64,000 bases of DNA from Candidatus Albibeggiatoa sp. nov. NOAA (lineage in GTDB: Bacteria; Pseudomonadota; Gammaproteobacteria; Beggiatoales; Beggiatoaceae). Positions 17,219 to 27,400 of this stretch are shown here, in pieces. How positions within the stretch are numbered: position 1 is the first letter of the stretch; each line of letters opens with the position of its first letter. The stretch is from assembly GCA_025800385.1 (NCBI GenBank), contig JAOXRS010000063.1, forward strand, positions 1 through 64,000, in the 5' to 3' direction. Position numbers and translations under genes: made by a program. Under the pieces are notes generated by a model. The model made no database searches. It worked only from the letters and a program-made list of their open reading frames with translations, and was not told the DNA's origin.

Positions 17219-20107
17219 ATGAAAATTAAACAATCTAGGTACATTTATGGCATTTTGCTATATTTGTGCATAAGTCCCTTATTGCTTCAAGCTAGTGAAT
17301 GTACGTCAAACCAATGTGATTACACTATTCATTTTGACAAGGCTGGTTATTACATAGCCAATATTTCGCTTCCTGAAAATGGGCAAGCAGGAATGTGGGG
17401 ATTGGCAGTGTCGATAAGTGCGGATAAAAATGAGCGAGCCAGCTTAGAAAGCCTCCTTAATACCGAATCAATTCTCAGTGCGAATAATAAACAAGCAAGC
17501 TTAAATAATGTAAGTACAGGCTCTAATACCAGTGTGGCTAATGGTGTACCGAGTTGGATTGCATTCAATTTAGCTGAGTCGCAAAATATTGATTTAACCG
17601 CTTATAACTATCAAAACCCACAACAGCCTATCTTAGCCTCTTTTTTACAAACTGCAGACAATGATCGCTCTGCTTTTCTTGAGCCAGCCAGAATTAATCC
17701 TCAGCAAACATTTACCATATCGCAGACTGATGCAGGGTTTTATGTGGTTGAAGTGACGAGTATTGATGAACAAGATATTTATTCAGGTCTTGAGATAAAA
17801 GGCGAAAAAATTTCAACTATTCTAAATGGTGGTTGGGTTGAGCCGACGAATACGGTAGCGGGGTTTATATCGTTTTATTTATCAGCCCCGAGTACTGTAG
17901 AATTTAATCTTTCTTTTGCTGACAATTACGCGATGTTGGGTGCAAGCCAACCACAATTGAGTATCGAAGCGATTGATTCAACTTCAGGTGACCGAGAAAC
18001 GAAGTGGCAATTATTTGATGGTAGTATTACACCCGTCAATGTGTCTGATTTGGAAATTTTGCACCAAGTAAGCCAAGCTTATTTGTCTTCTTATGATTAT
18101 TTCGGATCAGAAACATTACAAAGATTAGAGCATGACATTGCGGAGTTGCCTAAGCCTTCAGCCGATCATCAGTCCTATTTTGAGACAAGTGAAGATGGTC
18201 AATCTTATTCCTATTCTATTATTTATGGTGCAGCTTATGTTTTAGATGAAAATGACCATGTCACTGAACTCTATCTTAAAGCACCGATTAGTCAATTTCC
18301 TCCTTTGATTTCTTCATTACAACATTTACAGAAATTACAGATTTACAGCACAATCACCTCATTACCAGCCGATATTGCCAAACTACAAAATTTAACGCGA
18401 CTGGATTTAAAAAGCACGAAATTGACCCATTTGCCACCAGAAATTGGGCAACTCAGTAAACTGACGACATTGAATTTAATCGATAATGATGAACTCGCGC
18501 ATCTGCCACAAGAAATACAGCAACTAACCAATATAACCCATTTAGATTTATTTGATAATCAGCATTTAAACAGTTTGTTAACAGACGCAAAACAGCTTCC
18601 TAATCTCAAACATTTGACAATATCAAATAGTCAGCTTGCTCAATTACCTGTAGAAGTAGGGCAGCTCAGTACATTAACCCATTTAGATTTACTCAATAAT
18701 CCATTAACTAACTTGTCTGGCATCGAGCAATTACAAAATTTGCAAAACCTGCATATCACTTTAAATGACAGGCTTTCAGTACCACCACTAAATACGTTGT
18801 CAGGGGCATTATTAACTCCCTTAGCAACAATGCCTAATTTAACCACACTCAGCTTACAGTATTGCAATTTAACGACATTGCCTGAGGAATTAACCCAGTT
18901 AACACAGCTAAAAGAACTGAATGTTTCCGAAAATCAATTGCAGGTTTTACCACCTGAAATTAGCCAACTCACTCAGTTGAACCGCTTAAATATAAATGAT
19001 AATGCCCTACAAAGCTTACCGCCTGAAATTGGGCAACTAACCTCATTGTCTGAGTTATATTTAGGTGCTAATGCCTTACAAAGTTTGCCGCCAGAAATTG
19101 GACAACTACAAAACTTAACAATACTGGTATTAGGAGGCAACCCACTACAAAACTTATCTCACATTGGGCAACTAGCCAACTTACAGGAATTAAACTTATC
19201 ATCTACGCCTTTGCAAAATTTACCTGCTGAGATTGGGCAACTAATCAACTTACAGGACTTAGATTTGTCATTTAATCGGTTACAAAGTTTACCTGCTGAG
19301 ATTGGGCAACTAACCAAGTTAGAGGAGTTAAACTTATCATTTAATCAGTTACAAAGTTTACCTGCTGAAATTGGACAATTGCAAAATCTAGCTAATTTAC
19401 AACTAGCTGAAAATAGACTAAACACTTTACCCCCAGAGATTGGTCAATTAGATTTACCTTATTTAGATGTATCCAATAACAAGTTAACTGATTTACCTGC
19501 AGAAATTAGCCAGTTACAAAACTTAACTTATTTAGAGGTTAGTGATAATCAGTTAACTACGCTACCCGCAGAAATTGGACAATTACAAAACTTAATCAAT
19601 TTAAGTGCTAACAATAACCAACTCATCACATTACCTAATGAGATTGGGCAATTAAATAATCTAGGTGTATTCTCTGTGGAGAATAACCAGTTAACAGCGT
19701 TACCAAGTAGCATTGGACAACTGCAAAACTTGCAAGCTATATACTTAACAAACAATCAATTAACACAGTTACCTGCCGAAATTTGGCAGTTACAAAACTT
19801 AGCTTTATTATTTTTAGACGGTAATCAGCTGACTACTTTACCCGATGAGATTGGACAATTGAGTGCTTTAGCGGTATTGCGTATTGATAATAATCAATTA
19901 ACAGCTTTACCTAATAACATTGGGCAGTTGCAAAATTTAGTGTATTTAATAGCTGATAATAATCAGTTAACCACACTGCCAATAGAAATTGTAAATCTGT
20001 CCGATGATCTACAATTTTCTATAAAAGGTAACCCTTTGAATACGCCATCATTAGACATTGCAGAACAAGGGATTCCAGCAATTCGGGCATATTTTGCTAA
20101 TCGGTAA
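17219..20107 (+). CDS. Exported leucine-rich-repeat protein, single module with irregular first half
   Basis: This 962-residue protein has a signal peptide ending L-L-L-Q-A, then the shared beta-rich domain (about 26-275) with an extra Asn/Ser-rich stretch near residues 75-105 that the neighbours lack. The N-cap begins at about 275 (S-D-L-E-I-L-H-Q-V). The first LRRs (about 364-560) are irregular, with gaps and one half-size repeat (L-S-G-I-E-Q-L-Q-N-L). The later ones (about 560-930) are regular L-P-x-E-I-G-Q-L repeats. The C-cap occupies 938-962 (N-P-L-N-T-P-S, G-I-P-A-I-R-A-Y-F-A-N-R) and is the same at its end as in the preceding gene. The irregular half may be the older and the regular half the recently expanded part of the array. 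Exported; function unknown. Confidence 0.91.
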   Translation: MKIKQSRYIYGILLYLCISPLLLQASECTSNQCDYTIHFDKAGYYIANISLPENGQAGMWGLAVSISADKNERASLESLLNTESILSANNKQASLNNVSTGSNTSVANGVPSWIAFNLAESQNIDLTAYNYQNPQQPILASFLQTADNDRSAFLEPARINPQQTFTISQTDAGFYVVEVTSIDEQDIYSGLEIKGEKISTILNGGWVEPTNTVAGFISFYLSAPSTVEFNLSFADNYAMLGASQPQLSIEAIDSTSGDRETKWQLFDGSITPVNVSDLEILHQVSQAYLSSYDYFGSETLQRLEHDIAELPKPSADHQSYFETSEDGQSYSYSIIYGAAYVLDENDHVTELYLKAPISQFPPLISSLQHLQKLQIYSTITSLPADIAKLQNLTRLDLKSTKLTHLPPEIGQLSKLTTLNLIDNDELAHLPQEIQQLTNITHLDLFDNQHLNSLLTDAKQLPNLKHLTISNSQLAQLPVEVGQLSTLTHLDLLNNPLTNLSGIEQLQNLQNLHITLNDRLSVPPLNTLSGALLTPLATMPNLTTLSLQYCNLTTLPEELTQLTQLKELNVSENQLQVLPPEISQLTQLNRLNINDNALQSLPPEIGQLTSLSELYLGANALQSLPPEIGQLQNLTILVLGGNPLQNLSHIGQLANLQELNLSSTPLQNLPAEIGQLINLQDLDLSFNRLQSLPAEIGQLTKLEELNLSFNQLQSLPAEIGQLQNLANLQLAENRLNTLPPEIGQLDLPYLDVSNNKLTDLPAEISQLQNLTYLEVSDNQLTTLPAEIGQLQNLINLSANNNQLITLPNEIGQLNNLGVFSVENNQLTALPSSIGQLQNLQAIYLTNNQLTQLPAEIWQLQNLALLFLDGNQLTTLPDEIGQLSALAVLRIDNNQLTALPNNIGQLQNLVYLIADNNQLTTLPIEIVNLSDDLQFSIKGNPLNTPSLDIAEQGIPAIRAYFANR

Positions 20108-20137
20108 CTGTTTTTGAAAAGGGAAGTAGATAATGAG

Positions 20138-20165
20138 ATAGGCAGGATATTTTCATCTTGCTTAT
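20138..20165. terminator. Hairpin after LRR gene
   Basis: ATAGGCAGGAT (20138-20148) pairs with ATCTTGCTTAT (20155-20165), 11 pairs with two G-T wobbles and a 6-base loop. It is the same core (GCAGGAT/ATCTTGC) as the hairpins after the other LRR genes. Confidence 0.55.
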
Positions 20166-20210
20166 CTTGGCATCTGCTCAATCTTTTTCATATGTTTAGG
20201 AAATCATAAA

Positions 20211-22337
20211 ATGATGCGAGTTTGGTCTATTTATATAGCGTTACTGTGCTTTATCCCTTTGCTGGTTCAAGCTGATGATTGTATAAACAAATCAGTACAA
20301 CCCAATATTCATAAATGTGAGGAAGGAACATTTCATGTGATCTCTGCAACGCTAAAACTTTTAGAAAAAAAAGTAACTGGCAATGATGGCGCGGCTGAAA
20401 TAAGAAGCCCCGATACACAGGAGAGATTCAGAGAACACAGAGAACCCGCCAGAATCACAACGTACAGAACAAATAATGGGTCTACCGAACAAACAAATAC
20501 TGAAGCTGTCCAAGCAAGTGAATTGGCGATCATTCGACAATTAGAGCAAGCATTAAATATAAAATTAACCCAATTTAGACAGTCAACGGTAATTTGGTTT
20601 ATTAGTAAAAAGAATGGCTATATCGTGAATCAATCGGGGCTAATTGAGGGTTTAAGCTTATATGGTATGAATTTAATAGATATACCTGATGCTGTTTTTT
20701 CTTTCAAACACCTCACAGTACTGTCTTTGTTACATAATCAATTAAAACAAATTTCACCGCGTATCAAGGAATTAAAGCATTTACAGTATTTATCACTAAA
20801 GGGTAACCATTTACAAACGTTACCCTCTGAAATGACTGAATTGCCTTATTTAACCACACTTTATATAGGTGAAAATAAACTACAAAATTTACCTATTGGA
20901 TTTAATAAACTTCGCAATTTGACCTTATTAGATTTACACGGTAATCAATTCGCTAACATATATGCCTTGCTAAACCATATAGAACAGTTGAATATAAATT
21001 TGTTAGACTTAGCACAGAATAACTTCCGCCACATACCACCAAACATTAGCCAATTACAATCTTTAGAAACACTTGATCTAAGCCATAATCGATTACAAAC
21101 GTTACCACCAGAAATAGGTCATTTGAAAAAGTTAAAAAGTCTATTATTAGAAAATAACCAATTGCAACATCTACCACCTGAAATTGGTAACTTGCAACAG
21201 TTGAATCAATTAATCTTAACAAATAACCATTTAAAAAATTTACCGCCTGAGTTGGGTCTGCTCGGCAAGTTAAGACAGCTTGCACTAGCAAAAAACCAAT
21301 TGAAAACCCTGCCGCCTGAGTTAGGTGATTTGGGTTGGTTGTCTGATTTAGATTTAGAACACAATAAATTACAATATTTGCCTGCTACATTTGGTCAGTT
21401 GCAAAAATTAAAAAAACTGCACTTAGAACATAATAACTTATACACTTTGCCTACTACATTCGGCCAGTTACAAAATTTAAAGGAATTGCATGTAGAGCAC
21501 AATAAACTAAGCAGTTTGCCTACTACATTTGGTCAATTACAATCTTTAACAAGACTCAAATTAGGCCATAATCAATTACAAAAGTTACCGTCTTCACTTC
21601 ATCATTTAAAAAACCTCACTGCGCTTTATTTGCACAATAATCAATTAAAAGCGTTACCACCCGAAATTGGCAATTTAAACGCATTATCTGAACTGTATTT
21701 AGAGCATAATCAATTAACAAGCCTGCCCAATGAGCTTGGTTATTTAAAAAAATTGTATGCACTTAATTTGCAGCAAAACCGATTACAACGCTTACCAACA
21801 ACATTCGGAAACTTACGCTTATTAAGAAGATTACGTTTAGAAAAAAACCAATTGCAATCATTACCATCTGAAATAGGAAAGCTTAAAAAATTAAGTTATC
21901 TTTATTTGCAGCAAAATCAACTATATATTTTACCACCTGAGTTTGGCCTCTTAGAGAATTTATATGAGTTGCGCTTACAAGAAAACAGGTTAATGGCTTT
22001 ACCTTCTGAAATCGGTCAATTACGAAATTTACGTCGGTTACGTTTAGAAAAAAATTACTTGCAAAACTTGCCACCTGAAATTGGTCAATTGCAAAACTTA
22101 ACTCACTTGGATTTAAGTCACAATCAGTTACAAGCGTTGCCTCATGAAATAGGATTGCTCAAGCAATTAAAATCATTACATTTAAATCGTAACCAATTAC
22201 TAACCTTGCCACCCACCATGGGACAACTGCCTAATTCATTGTCTTTGTATATCAACAGTAACCCATTGTCTTTGCCAACCTTCGAGGTTGCAAGACGAGG
22301 CATCCCAGCAATTCGAACATATTTTGCTAATCAATAA
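20211..22337 (+). CDS. Exported leucine-rich-repeat protein lacking the beta-rich domain
   Basis: This 708-residue protein has a signal peptide ending L-L-V-Q-A near residue 22. Instead of the beta-rich domain it has a short polar, probably disordered linker (about 25-100). The N-cap starts near 102 (S-E-L-A-I-I-R-Q-L-E-Q-A-L-N). LRRs run from about 165 to 670, many with the L-E-H-N-x-L-x-x-L-P-T-T-F-G-Q-L variant, and the C-cap is 684-708 (N-P-L-S-L-P-T, G-I-P-A-I-R-T-Y-F). The conserved promoter/leader block of the family is absent upstream, so it may be regulated differently or be read from the preceding gene across the hairpin at 20138-20165. Exported; ligand unknown. Confidence 0.9.
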   Translation: MMRVWSIYIALLCFIPLLVQADDCINKSVQPNIHKCEEGTFHVISATLKLLEKKVTGNDGAAEIRSPDTQERFREHREPARITTYRTNNGSTEQTNTEAVQASELAIIRQLEQALNIKLTQFRQSTVIWFISKKNGYIVNQSGLIEGLSLYGMNLIDIPDAVFSFKHLTVLSLLHNQLKQISPRIKELKHLQYLSLKGNHLQTLPSEMTELPYLTTLYIGENKLQNLPIGFNKLRNLTLLDLHGNQFANIYALLNHIEQLNINLLDLAQNNFRHIPPNISQLQSLETLDLSHNRLQTLPPEIGHLKKLKSLLLENNQLQHLPPEIGNLQQLNQLILTNNHLKNLPPELGLLGKLRQLALAKNQLKTLPPELGDLGWLSDLDLEHNKLQYLPATFGQLQKLKKLHLEHNNLYTLPTTFGQLQNLKELHVEHNKLSSLPTTFGQLQSLTRLKLGHNQLQKLPSSLHHLKNLTALYLHNNQLKALPPEIGNLNALSELYLEHNQLTSLPNELGYLKKLYALNLQQNRLQRLPTTFGNLRLLRRLRLEKNQLQSLPSEIGKLKKLSYLYLQQNQLYILPPEFGLLENLYELRLQENRLMALPSEIGQLRNLRRLRLEKNYLQNLPPEIGQLQNLTHLDLSHNQLQALPHEIGLLKQLKSLHLNRNQLLTLPPTMGQLPNSLSLYINSNPLSLPTFEVARRGIPAIRTYFANQ

Positions 22338-22348
22338 CTGTTTTGTAT

Positions 22349-22373
22349 AAATAAGATGTTTTAGTCTTTATTT
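22349..22373. terminator. Weak hairpin after LRR gene
   Basis: AAATAAGA (22349-22356) can pair with TCTTTATTT (22365-22373) with one bulge; it lies just after the stop codon. Weak, A/T-rich, supported mainly by position. Confidence 0.3.
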
Positions 22374-22402
22374 CATTATTATTGCTCTGAATACCCTCTT
22401 CC

Positions 22403-22467
22403 TTGCAATTATTAGCAACAACTTATAGTCTTAATGCAATCCTTTTAATTTCTTTGGAAACCGCATT
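22403..22467 (+). promoter_or_regulatory. Promoter/leader copy E of the LRR family
   Basis: TTGCAA at 22403-22408 and TATAGT at 22424-22429 (15-base spacer) are followed by CTTAATGCAATCCTTTTAAT and GGAAACCGCATT before the ATG. It combines the -10 form of copies C and D with the proximal leader of copies A and B. Confidence 0.6.
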
Positions 22468-24288
22468 ATGACAATTAAACAATCTGGGTACATCTACGGT
22501 CTGCTGCTGTATTTGTGCTGTAGCTCGCTATTGCTTCACGCTGATGAATGCACAGATAATCAATGTAACTACAATCTATATTTCGACAAAGCAGGTTATT
22601 ACGTCGCCAATGTATCTCTTTCTGAAGATGGGCAAGCTGGGATGTGGGGTTTGTCGATGTTGATTAGTGATTCTGAAGGAGGTCAATCAATTAGCTTAGA
22701 TAATTTAAATACAGGCTCAAGCACGAGTGCAACCAATAATTTACCGAGTTGGATTGCTTTCTATTTGGCAGAGTCACAAAGCATTGATTTAACCGCGTAT
22801 AACTATTTAAATCCAGAACAATCTGTTTTAGCGACCTTTTTGCAAAATGCAGACAATGGCCGTACAGCCTTTCTTGAGCCAACCGCAATTGATCCACAAC
22901 AAGTATTTGGTATGCCGCAAGTTGATGCAGGGTTTTACATTATTGAAATCACAAGTACGGACAAACAAGATATTTATTCAGGCCTTGCGATAAAAGGCGA
23001 GAAAATGTCAAATATTTTAAATGGTGGCTGGGTTGAACCGACTAACACACCAGAAGGCTTTATCTCGTTCTATCTTTCAGCTCCAAGCACAGTACGATTG
23101 AGTCTTTCCTTCGCTGATAATTATTCGACTTTAGGTGCAAGCCAACCTCAATTGGATATTGAAGCGATTGATTCGGAAACGGGTGAACGAGAAATACAAT
23201 GGAAAATGTTTGATGGGATAGCCAAACCGATTATATCTGATGTATCTGAGTTGTCAGACTTAGAAATTGTACAGCAAATTATGCGGCTCAATAACAGAAA
23301 ATTAGATGAAATCAGTCTGGATAAAGTGGCATATAGGTCTGCTGGCACTCCTAGTCGACCTGATTCTTTTGTGAATGGTTATACCTTGGATGATGCTGGC
23401 AATGTGATTGGTCTCAATATCAACCGCTACAGTTTAGGGGGCAAAGAGATATCATGGTCAGACTTATCGCCTTTAGTTTTATCACTCAAGCACTTAGTTA
23501 AACTCGGTTTATACTATCGAGGCATAGGTCAACTATCACCTGAATTTTTTAGTCAATTAAAATTGTTACAGGTTGTGGACTTAGCGGCTAATGGTTTAAC
23601 GGAATTACCTGCAGAAATTGCGCAGCTAGAAAACTTAACTAAATTGGATATTTCAAGGAATCAACTGACAAGTTTGCCACCTGAATTTGGCCAGTTAAAA
23701 CATTTAAGCTCACTCAATGTTTCTCAAAATAGTTTGCAAACTTTGCCTTCAGAGATTAGTCAATTACAAAGTCTAACCGAACTGGATATTTCAGTTAATC
23801 AATTTTCAGTCTTTCCAACAGAACTTAGCCCATTACAAAATTTAGCTTCTTTGGATATAAGTCGAAACCAGCTGCGAACCTTACCATCTGAAATAGGTGA
23901 TTTAACAGGCCTAATCACTTTATCTCTGCCTTATAATCAATTGCAAACCTTGCCTTCTGAAATAGGCAACTTAACAAGTCTAGCCACATTATCTATATCT
24001 TTTAACCAATTACAAACCTTACCATCTGACATAGGTGGTTTAGCAAGTTTAACCACTTTACTTCTGTCCTATAATCAATTGCAAACCTTACCGCCTGAAA
24101 TCGGTGATTTACAAGCTTTAGAGACGCTCTATTTACACGGTAATCAATTGCAGAATTTACCAGTTGAAATTGGGTTGTTAAAAAATTCAACACAACTGTC
24201 TATCTACAATAATGTTTTAGTCACACCACCACAGGAAGTTGCTGAGCAAGGTATTGAAGCCATTCAGGATTATTTTGCTGCTCAATAG
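22468..24288 (+). CDS. Exported leucine-rich-repeat protein, short single module
   Basis: This 606-residue protein is the shortest of the beta-domain group. It has a signal peptide ending L-L-L-H-A, the beta-rich domain (about 26-260) with C-T-D-N-Q-C-N-Y and G-Q-A-G-M-W-G-L, an N-cap near 263 (S-D-L-E-I-V-Q-Q-I-M-R-L), only about ten LRRs (340-575) and the C-cap at 582-606 (G-I-E-A-I-Q-D-Y-F). The LRRs near 480-550 (L-P-S-E-I-G-D/N-L-T-S-L-x-T-L) are close copies of each other. The small array makes it the best candidate for the basic unit from which the larger genes grew. Exported; function unknown. Confidence 0.91.
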   Translation: MTIKQSGYIYGLLLYLCCSSLLLHADECTDNQCNYNLYFDKAGYYVANVSLSEDGQAGMWGLSMLISDSEGGQSISLDNLNTGSSTSATNNLPSWIAFYLAESQSIDLTAYNYLNPEQSVLATFLQNADNGRTAFLEPTAIDPQQVFGMPQVDAGFYIIEITSTDKQDIYSGLAIKGEKMSNILNGGWVEPTNTPEGFISFYLSAPSTVRLSLSFADNYSTLGASQPQLDIEAIDSETGEREIQWKMFDGIAKPIISDVSELSDLEIVQQIMRLNNRKLDEISLDKVAYRSAGTPSRPDSFVNGYTLDDAGNVIGLNINRYSLGGKEISWSDLSPLVLSLKHLVKLGLYYRGIGQLSPEFFSQLKLLQVVDLAANGLTELPAEIAQLENLTKLDISRNQLTSLPPEFGQLKHLSSLNVSQNSLQTLPSEISQLQSLTELDISVNQFSVFPTELSPLQNLASLDISRNQLRTLPSEIGDLTGLITLSLPYNQLQTLPSEIGNLTSLATLSISFNQLQTLPSDIGGLASLTTLLLSYNQLQTLPPEIGDLQALETLYLHGNQLQNLPVEIGLLKNSTQLSIYNNVLVTPPQEVAEQGIEAIQDYFAAQ

Positions 24289-24316
24289 TCGTTTTTGAAC
24301 AAGATTGAACAGATTT

Positions 24317-24347
24317 AAGGATAAGCAGGATTATCTTGCCTATCCTT
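24317..24347. terminator. Strong hairpin between convergent LRR and kinase genes
   Basis: AAGGATA (24317-24323) pairs with TATCCTT (24341-24347), and the inner GCAGGAT pairs with ATCTTGC, giving a long stem with one mismatch and a few wobbles. It lies between the ends of two convergent genes and could terminate both. Confidence 0.6.
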
Positions 24348-24426
24348 TCAACCTATTATTGGTTAATAAAATACTCACAAATTACTGGCGAATTTAGATT
24401 AACCATTTATTTTTGGCATAAAATTT

Positions 24427-27400
24427 TTACTGATACAACCAAACCCGCATCAATGATAACAATTTATCAGTATCAACGGGTTTCGCCATATAATCATTTG
24501 CGCCCGCATTAATACATTTGGCTTTATCGCCTTTCATTGCTTTGGCTGTGAGGGCAATGATTGGCAAGTGCTGAAACTGAGCCTGTTGACGAATGCGTTC
24601 AATCGCTTCATACCCATCCATTTGTGGCATCATAATATCCATCAAAATAATATCAATATCAGATTCTTGCTCCAAAAACTCCAATGCTTCTTCACCATTC
24701 ATCGCCACAGAAACATCCATGCCTTTCTCTTCCAACACAATGGTCAAAGCAAAGCTATTACGAATATCATCATCAACAATTAATACTTTTTTATCCGCAA
24801 AAATGGCCTCTTTATCATGCTCTAGGCTTAACATATCACGCTGCGAATCGGTTAAATCCTCGGTCAAATGATGTAAAAATAAAGTAATATCATCTAACAA
24901 ATGCTGTTGGCTGGTTACAGGTTTCAACGCTAAATTATCCGTGCATGAATCAATCAATTGCACTTCTTCAGCAGTTAACTCCCGATTTTCTACATAAGCA
25001 ATCACAGGCAAGTTCGATTCTAACACTTGAAGTTGCAGCAAAATCGCATCACTACTAGCGGTATCCATATCTAAAATCACACAATCAAACTCTGCTTTTT
25101 CCAAAGCATGTAAAGTATCGACTTGATTGGATTTCACTTGGGTTTTAATATTTTTACTATGAATCGTAGACTCAATATTCTGTTGATGCTGTAGATTATC
25201 CGTAATCACTAGCACCTGATTACCATGTTTAGTAATGCAGCGTTCAATCATATTAAACACGTCACTCAATTGCTGCATATCCATAGGTTTGTGTGAATAA
25301 CCAACTGCGCCACGTTTTTGCACATCACTAGCATTATGCTCCGCGCCCGAAATCACATGAATCGGAATATGTCGAGTTTGGACATCGCTTTTTAGAATAT
25401 CCATCACCGTCCAACCATCCAATTCAGGCAAGCCAATGTCCAAAATAATCGCGCTCGGTGAATAATCCTCAATCAAACGCAAACCCATACGCCCATCCGA
25501 AGCCACCAAACATTTAAAGCCTTTTTCATGTGCGAGTTCCAGCAAAATATCTGCAAAACTTTCATCATCTTCAATTATTAACAAGGTTTTCTCTTGCTTG
25601 GATAAATTGGCTCGGTCATCTTTATAGATTTCATCTTCAGAATAAACCACTTCGCAAGTCAAAGAAGACAGTTGCTCACTACTGCTAGGCATCAAGTCTT
25701 GTGCGGTGGCTGTCGAAACAACTGTACCCAGTGCAGATGTCTGCTGTTGAATTGCTTCTAGTGTTTGTTTAATAATTAAACTAAATGTACTGCCTTTACC
25801 TTCTTCACTGACCAGCTTTAACTCACCCCCAAGCAAATAAGCCAACTGACGTGAAATCGATAGCCCCAAACCTGTGCCGTTATATTTACGATTGGTCGCG
25901 CCATCCACTTGTTGAAAGGCTTCAAACACCAAACCTTGTTTCTGCTGCGGAATCCCAATCCCTGTATCTTTGACCCGAATCGCCAACATCTCATCAGCAT
26001 CCCAATCAGGCTTATGTGCAATTTCATCTCGCTCAGGACGTTGAATGACTAATTCCACTTCACCTTGTTCAGTAAATTTCAATGCATTGGATAGTAAATT
26101 GTTAATAATTTGCTTCAAACGCTGCCCATCAGTTTGCAATTGATCGGGCATATCTATAGCAACATCGATGTAAAAATTTAACTGCCGTTCTTCAGCGATG
26201 GGGCGGAATTTCAGCTCTAATTGATCCAATAAATCAGATAACACGATGGGTTCGATATTAGCCTGCATTTTGCCCGATTCAACTTTCGCTAAATCTAAAA
26301 TTTCATTGATTAAAGTTAACAAATCAGAACCTGCACTATAAATGGTTTGCGCGTATTCAATTTGTTTGTCATCCAGATTGCCTGCTTTGTTCTCAGATAA
26401 AATCTTTGACAAAATCAACAAACTATTCAATGGGGTGCGTAACTCATGTGACATATTGGCCAAGAATTCTGATTTATAACGGCTGGCTAATTCTAACTCT
26501 TTTGCCTTTAGTTCAATGGCTTGACGGGCTTGTTCCATTTCCTTCTGACTATATTCAAGCGCAGTATTTTTCTGTTGCACATCTTTTTTCTGCTCTTCTA
26601 ATTGTGAAGTGCGCTCTTCTAAACTGACGTTGGCTTCACGTAACTCTTCTTGCTGGCTTTGTAGCTCTTCGGATTGGTTTTGTAACTCATCGTTTTGTAA
26701 ACGTAATTCCTCTTGTTGTGCTTGTAATTCTTCCGCTTGCTGCTGACTACGATCGAGCAATATTTGCATTTGATTGCGTGATTCTGCCGTATTCACAGCA
26801 ATACCAATGTTGGACACCACTTGTTCTAAAAAGTTACGCTTAATATTCGATAACGCGTGCGTTGAGCCAATTTCAATTACGCCTTTGACCTGATTTTCAT
26901 ATAAAAACGGCACAATGGTCACATGGTTGGGTAACATATCGGCGAGGCCTGATTGCATGATTGGCACACATTCTTCTAAGCGGCGCGTAAACGTGATTAG
27001 TTTGCACTCCAAGGCGGCTTGTCCCACTAAACCCTCACCTATCAAAAAGGTACTCGGCCGATTATCACTGGCGGTATACGCATAGCTATCAATTAATTCA
27101 AGATACGGTTGATTTTTCAGCTTTTCAGGTGATACTTCTGTATTATTCGCTTCTTGTAATAAGTAAAATAGACCCACCTGTGCATCGATATAAGTTGTTA
27201 AAAAGGAAATACTATTTTTAGCCAATCGCTGAAAATTCTGCTCACCTGTTAATAATTCGTTAAGTTGTGATTGCCCCGTTTTCAACCAATTTTGTGCTGC
27301 ATTTTGCGAGGCCGTTTCTGATAATTTCAAAGCTGCCATTTCCAGTGCATCTTTAATTTGGGTCACATCCCCCCGATAAGTGGCTTGCGGTGTCACATCA

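Noticed and set aside
24568..24887. Three overlapping + strand frames inside the kinase gene
   Set aside because: They lie opposite the third receiver domain, which is clearly coding on the minus strand.
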